From NCBI GenBank assembly GCA_015075745.1, contig JABTTW010000001.1:1426001-1490000 (forward strand): DNA of 64,000 nt. Direction: 5' to 3'. Below are positions 59,682 to 64,000 of this stretch, in pieces. Each line of letters opens with the position of its first letter. Positions within the stretch are counted from its first letter, which is position 1. The position numbers and the translations under genes were made by a program. A model generated the notes under the pieces. It worked only from the letters and a program-made list of their open reading frames with translations, was not told the origin of the DNA and searched no databases. Origin of the DNA: Planctomycetia bacterium. Lineage in GTDB: Bacteria; Planctomycetota; Phycisphaerae; UBA1845; UTPLA1.

Positions 59682-61199
59682 ATGAATGACCCCCGATCCA
59701 TGAGCCGACGCGTGTTCCTGACGCGCGTCGGCAAGATCACGATCAGCCTGGGCGCTGCGCCGTGGTGGCTGCCGCGCGTGGCATTCGGCAAGAATCCGTA
59801 CGACGGCGGCGTGTGGCTCGCGGGCGATCACCATATTCACACCAAGTACAGTCCGGACGGACAGTACGAGATCAGCAAACAGGTGCACGAGGCGTTGCAC
59901 CACGGGCTGGGCTGGTGCGTCATCACCGATCACGGCGGTCCGCGGCACGACAAGGTCGCCGTCGAGAAGGCCTATCCCGAACTGGTCGCGGCGCGCAAGG
60001 CGAACCCGGGCATCATTGTGTTTCAGGGGCTGGAATGGAACGTTCCGGATGGCGAGCACGGAAGTGTGATCGTGCCGCCGACCGAGGACGAGGTGAAGCT
60101 GGTCGCCCGATTCGAGCGGCGCTTTGACAACAAGAATTATTCTCGCCCAAACACGCCCGCCAACAGTGAAGCGGATGCCATCGCGGGCGTGAAGCACCTA
60201 CAGGCGGTTCGCGGTGAGCACAAGCCGCTCTTCTTCGTGAACCATCCGGCGCGGACAGGACGGACGAGCCCGACGGAGATGCGTAATTGGGCGGACGCCG
60301 GTCCGGATGTGGCGCGCGGCTTCGAGGGTACCGCGGGGCATCAGGCGGCGCCCCTGATCGGCGCGCCGCGCGGGCACTACTACAAGTCTCGCGGCTTAGG
60401 CTCATTTGAAGGATATCCCGAGGCGTCGTATCGCATGTGGGGCGGCTATGACTGGTTCGTCGCCAAGGTCGGCGGCGTGTGGGACAGCCTGCTGGGCGAG
60501 GGCCGGCCGTGGTACATCACCGCCAACAGCGACAGCCATCGACATTACACCGACCATTCCATTGTCAACTTCGCGACGTATCTCACCAAGGGCTACGTGA
60601 CCGCGACGACACAGCAAAGCGAAACGCATGCGCATAACATTGATTTCTGGCCCGGGGAATATACGAAGACCTGGGTGCATGCGCGGCGGGCGGACCCTTT
60701 TGAGATTCTGGCGGCACTGCGCGGCGGGAGCATGTTCACGGTACACGGCGACCTCGCGGACCGGCTGGAGATGAGCGCGGCGAGTGCCGATGCGATGGCC
60801 CCAATGGGCGGGACACTTGTCCTCGACAAGCGTGGACAGTCGATCGAGCTTCGGGTGCGCATTCGCGAGCCGGAGGGCAAGAACTTCGCCGGCCGGACGC
60901 CGAAGGTGCATCATGTGGATATCATCGCCGGGGACATACTCGGCATCTCCAAGGATCGTGCCGCGATAAGCAACGAAACGACGCGCATTGTTCGGCAGGT
61001 GCCGGTCGATGCGATGATACGGGAGGGGCCGTGGCTTTCGCTTTCGTACACGTTCGAGCGGGTGGATCGGCCGATCTACGTTCGACTGCGCGGAACGAAC
61101 CGCGATACGGCGGAACCGGAGATGGACGCCGACGGTGTGAACCCGTGGGAAGACCTTTGGTTTTACAGCAATCCGATCTTTGTGCGGTGCCCCGGTTGA
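59682..61199 (+). CDS. PHP-domain metal-dependent phosphoesterase-like protein, Tat-exported
   Basis: 505 residues. The N-terminus MSRRVFLTRVGKITISLGAA resembles a twin-arginine signal, followed by the mature start near GKNPYDGG. The PHP fold is shown by WLAGDHHIHTKYSPDG (first metal motif), WCVITDHGGPRHDK (second), FFVNHPAR and ITANSDSHRH. The C-terminal part is a beta domain (FEILAALRGGSMFTVHGDLA, DGVNPWEDLWFYSNPIFV). PHP proteins hydrolyse phosphoesters; substrate unknown. The C-terminal WFYSNPIF end is repeated as a scar at 62.9 kb. Confidence 0.88.
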   Translation: MNDPRSMSRRVFLTRVGKITISLGAAPWWLPRVAFGKNPYDGGVWLAGDHHIHTKYSPDGQYEISKQVHEALHHGLGWCVITDHGGPRHDKVAVEKAYPELVAARKANPGIIVFQGLEWNVPDGEHGSVIVPPTEDEVKLVARFERRFDNKNYSRPNTPANSEADAIAGVKHLQAVRGEHKPLFFVNHPARTGRTSPTEMRNWADAGPDVARGFEGTAGHQAAPLIGAPRGHYYKSRGLGSFEGYPEASYRMWGGYDWFVAKVGGVWDSLLGEGRPWYITANSDSHRHYTDHSIVNFATYLTKGYVTATTQQSETHAHNIDFWPGEYTKTWVHARRADPFEILAALRGGSMFTVHGDLADRLEMSAASADAMAPMGGTLVLDKRGQSIELRVRIREPEGKNFAGRTPKVHHVDIIAGDILGISKDRAAISNETTRIVRQVPVDAMIREGPWLSLSYTFERVDRPIYVRLRGTNRDTAEPEMDADGVNPWEDLWFYSNPIFVRCPG

Positions 61200-61375
61200 T
61201 AAATAGTCGTGACGACCGCGTTTTGGCGCGAAAAATGAAGGCGCACCGCCCCAGGCGCCACACCTATCTCCGGTGAGACCGGCTGGCAGCACTTCGGTCA
61301 TGCGCCGCCCGTTTTCTCCCCGATCAAAATTCTCTCGAATTCGCTTGAGCGTTTTGTCAAGCGGGTGATATATTT

Positions 61376-62785
61376 ATGCATGGTGACGCGGGCCCTCGTT
61401 CGCCGACCCATAGGAGAACCATCGTGTTCGTGCTGGTGGTTTCCGACGAAACGTCTCTCGCCCGCCGCGCTCTCCATCTCATTGCAATCGTCAAGCCACG
61501 ACGAATCGGCTTCTGCCTTTCTGCCATTGTCGCGATTCAGCCCGGCTGCAACCCCCCGGCCGGTTCGAATCTGCCTTGTGCGGGCAGCCAGGGAAGCGCA
61601 CAGGTGGGATTGGCCGACGGTTCGTGCGGCGCATTTGGCAACGGGACTTACACACTGGCAGAAGCCGGAATCACATACCGCGTCATCCTGAACAGCTTGT
61701 CGCGTCCATCTGAGGTTTTCTGGGGCACGTCCCATGCCGCATTTGCATGGAGCAATGACTCGTCACAAGTGACCGCAATCATTGACGAGGAGGGGGCTTC
61801 AGAAATGCACACCTACATCGTATCGAACCCGGGCAATGTTCGTACCAAGTCGGCGTCGTACGCGTCAACCGTCGTTTCGTCCGAATCGGTCGACATCAAA
61901 GTGCTCCTCGGGCCTGCTGCATCGGGCGCGGTTCAATCGGGAGAGTCTTCAGTCGGCGCAACTGGCGTGGCAGAGCGGTCCGTGACAAACGACGCCAAGC
62001 AGATCATCGCCACGTTTCAGAACGCCCCGCCGTTTCGGGATATTCCGGACTATCTCACCTATCTTGGCATGCAGGCTTTGGCGAATAGTTCGTTGGGGGA
62101 TATGATGATGATGCACATCCAGGGGGAAGGACGCGTACCGACCCGGTCCGAGGCGTTCTTGATCGAAACCCTTTCCAGAATCAGCAACATTATCGATCGC
62201 ATCGCCGATCATCAGGAAGATGCATGCTTGCCTTGCACGGCGCTATGCGGTCTGGGCTGTTACGGCGCTTGTCGAACGTCCGCCGGAGGGGTGACCCTGT
62301 GTGTCGTGCGTCGATCGACCGAGTGCCTCCCCTCCAGCACCTTCACGCTGGGCGCCGGCTGCTTCGATAGCGACACCGGGGCCTGCTGCCTGCGACGATT
62401 TGATGAGCCTCGCGGGTGTCGGCCTACCGGTTTGCTCCCCTGCACCGACGAGGGGGGACGATTCAGTCCCATTATTCCGTGTGAATCTGCGAACTGCGCG
62501 CCGGGCGGCGCTTGCTGCCTGGGTAATTTCCAGTGCTTTGCCGCCTTCGATCATCCCGATTGTGAAGCGATTGCGAACCGAGAGGAGGCTTCATCGTTCA
62601 CTTTTCACGAAAATATGACCTGCGACGAACTGGCTGAGGTCGATCTTTGTAACCAGGGCGTCTGCTGCTTTCCGGACGGAAGCTACAACTGCGACTACAG
62701 GAACAGAGAGGCGTGCCTTCAGTCCGGTCGTGAGGGTGCCCGCTTTGCCTTTGGACCATGCGAGGCGGCTACCTGCGGCCATTGA
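61376..62785 (+). CDS. Secreted Cys-rich hypothetical protein
   Basis: 469 residues. A hydrophobic segment (RIGFCLSAIVAIQPGC) near residue 50 may be a signal or lipoprotein anchor, so the true start may be later than 61376 (for example an in-frame codon nearer 61430). The middle has no recognised domain. The C-terminal third carries planctomycete-type Cys repeats: DTGACCLRRFDEPRGC, GGACCLGNFQCFAAFDHPDC and QGVCCFPDGSYNCDYRN, each followed by a short Cys-containing tail. Such repeats occur in many secreted planctomycete proteins of unknown role. It is flanked by the PHP gene and the PHP scar. Confidence 0.75.
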   Translation: MHGDAGPRSPTHRRTIVFVLVVSDETSLARRALHLIAIVKPRRIGFCLSAIVAIQPGCNPPAGSNLPCAGSQGSAQVGLADGSCGAFGNGTYTLAEAGITYRVILNSLSRPSEVFWGTSHAAFAWSNDSSQVTAIIDEEGASEMHTYIVSNPGNVRTKSASYASTVVSSESVDIKVLLGPAASGAVQSGESSVGATGVAERSVTNDAKQIIATFQNAPPFRDIPDYLTYLGMQALANSSLGDMMMMHIQGEGRVPTRSEAFLIETLSRISNIIDRIADHQEDACLPCTALCGLGCYGACRTSAGGVTLCVVRRSTECLPSSTFTLGAGCFDSDTGACCLRRFDEPRGCRPTGLLPCTDEGGRFSPIIPCESANCAPGGACCLGNFQCFAAFDHPDCEAIANREEASSFTFHENMTCDELAEVDLCNQGVCCFPDGSYNCDYRNREACLQSGREGARFAFGPCEAATCGH

Positions 62786-62887
62786 TCGCGAAGTTTCTGC
62801 GGTTTGAGGTTTATCCGCCTTAGGGAGTGAGAGCGCAGGCACACGGGACTAAACTGTATTCATGCTGCTGGCGAACTCGGCGCAAAG

Positions 62888-62974
62888 AGTGTGAACATGT
62901 TGGATGACTGGTGGTTCTACAGCAATCTGATCGTCATCCGTCCAATTGGCAGCGCTATCGGCTTGAATCCGTGA
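62888..62974 (+). pseudogene. C-terminal scar of a PHP-family gene
   Basis: The frame reads SVNMLDDWWFYSNLIVIRPI followed by GSAIGLNP and a stop. It aligns with GVNPWEDLWFYSNPIFVRCP at the end of the PHP protein at 61.2 kb. Only about 20 residues remain. Overlaps the 3' end of the convergent TPR lipoprotein by about 20 bp. Confidence 0.7.
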
Positions 62975-63707
62975 GGCCGCTGGCGGCAAGGTACTCGTCC
63001 ACTTTGTCGGGACGGTCCCAGGCTTGATAGAGAAAAAGGACTCGCTGAAGTGCGTCGAGCGTCTCCGGCGCCTTTTCGCCCTTTAGCTTCAAGAGTCGGA
63101 CGTAGGACTGGACCGTCGTATCTTCGGCGTCGGAATACTTACCCTGCTGGGCAAGGCATTCGCCGATCACGCCGAGCAAGACGGCGGTGTCGGCGCTGGC
63201 GGAATCGAGCCCCTCAAACCAAATTGAGGCCTCTAAGAGCAGCTCCTCCGCTTCGGCAGGCCGACCCGACAGGAGGCGGATTTCACCCAGTGTCCAGGCG
63301 GCGCGGGCCACCTGCTCATCGCCTGTGGGATACTCTTCGATGGGTTGATAGAGTTCGTGCAGCGCCTCATAGGCGATCTCGGCCTCCACCTCGGCATCGG
63401 CGAAGCGTCGATCCGCGGCGAGTACCTGTGCCAACCGCCTTCTGCAAACTGCCGCGGCGATTCGGTCGGCGCGACTGTCCGATGCAGGAATCGACGCGAT
63501 CGCTTCGCGAAGAACTCCCTCGGCTTCCGCATACTCTTTGGCATGACACAGGGCGTCGACCTGGGCGAACGTCTTATCACAATCGAAGGTCGTGCCGGAC
63601 GCGTCGGAGTCGGCGACGCGATTGGGCCCGTGGCATGCGCTGATGATGAAAGCGGCAACTGCCAGGCAGGTAATTGAGATGAGGCGCGGTCGAATCATTC
63701 CGCTCAT
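62955..63707 (-). CDS. TPR-repeat lipoprotein
   Basis: 250 residues from 63707; a second Met at 63698 is possible. The signal ends in a good lipobox (FIISAC), so it is probably membrane-anchored outside the cytoplasm. The mature part contains TPR-type helices: VDALCHAKEYAEAEGVLREA, RRRLAQVLAADRRFADAEVE, TLGEIRLLSGRPAEAEELLL and GECLAQQGKYSDAEDTTVQS. No catalytic motif. Probably a scaffold. It precedes no close partner; the RND gene 123 bp upstream on the same strand may be independent. Confidence 0.82.
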   Translation of the reverse strand: MSGMIRPRLISITCLAVAAFIISACHGPNRVADSDASGTTFDCDKTFAQVDALCHAKEYAEAEGVLREAIASIPASDSRADRIAAAVCRRRLAQVLAADRRFADAEVEAEIAYEALHELYQPIEEYPTGDEQVARAAWTLGEIRLLSGRPAEAEELLLEASIWFEGLDSASADTAVLLGVIGECLAQQGKYSDAEDTTVQSYVRLLKLKGEKAPETLDALQRVLFLYQAWDRPDKVDEYLAASGLTDSSR

Positions 63708-63830
63708 TCTGAAGACTCACTCATCAGATTCGTTCGCCGACGCATCATGCAGACATCGTATCGTGCCGCGCTCGGACTGGGAAATCGGCGACGCATTCGA
63801 CGGGCCGCTGGGAAGGGATCGGACAGAAGA

Positions 63831-64000
<170 letters not shown>

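Overview
This 64 kb window is high-GC bacterial DNA most consistent with a Planctomycetota (Phycisphaerae-like) chromosome. The evidence is an ECF sigma factor translationally coupled to a Ser/Thr kinase with TPR repeats, a bacterial microcompartment (BMC) shell locus, secreted proteins with planctomycete-style dockerin, choice-of-anchor and Cys-rich repeats, an ImuA-ImuB-DnaE2 mutagenesis cassette, and many lineage-specific secreted hypotheticals. No 16S rRNA or marker gene is present, so this placement is inference.

Layout. 1-2.3 kb: MOSC protein (cut by the window edge) and a signal-peptide-bearing oligoendopeptidase F. 2.76-7.0 kb: tRNA-Ala(GGC) followed by a polymorphic-toxin island, with an N-terminally truncated RHS protein carrying an Ntox16-like tip, a DUF6714-like immunity candidate, an integrase scar, and a second RHS fragment split by a complete IS1380-family element with 17-bp inverted repeats and a 4-bp target duplication. 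7.1-11.7 kb: catalase, kinase, ECF sigma factor. 12-16.5 kb: secreted metzincin protease, Gly-rich lipoprotein, an AT-richer orphan gene and a third RHS scrap. 16.5-22.9 kb: DNA-damage block (dnaE2, imuB, imuA, SRAP) with a perfect palindrome just upstream of the SRAP start. 23-28.4 kb: two hypotheticals, then a compact BMC locus (BMC-H, two tandem-domain shell proteins, three BMC-P, one CoA-acylating aldehyde dehydrogenase). 28.5-36.5 kb: membrane/TPR protein, prolyl oligopeptidase, and 1.5 kb of non-coding DNA dominated by several families of direct repeats. 36.6-41.4 kb: rnfC-rnfD without the other Rnf genes, then a YgeW-type carbamoyltransferase and a carbamate kinase. 41.4-47.1 kb: large secreted repeat protein with dockerin, kynureninase, ArsR/SRPBCC pair. 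47.2-53.7 kb: remnants of hydantoinase B and an NRAMP transporter abutting an SSS symporter-GH130-GH38 operon. 54-57.5 kb: tRNA-Gln(CTG) and a two-gene unit ending in a strong terminator, comprising an Asn/Pro/Phe-rich low-complexity protein and a protein with degenerate zincin-like motifs. 58.2-64 kb: LON-domain protein, small membrane protein, PHP phosphoesterase, Cys-rich secreted protein, a PHP-gene scar, a TPR lipoprotein, and the C-terminus of an RND efflux pump.

How the genes work together. The BMC genes should build a shell around an aldehyde-oxidising enzyme, but no aldehyde-generating signature enzyme or phosphotransacylase is adjacent. The imu/SRAP genes form a translesion and abasic-site damage response. 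Symporter, GH130 and GH38 form a mannoside uptake and cleavage unit. YgeW and carbamate kinase can convert a carbamoylated intermediate to ATP. The RHS fragments, immunity candidates and IS are the accessory, decaying part of the window. All functions are assigned by reading motifs and sequence resemblance; no database search was run.
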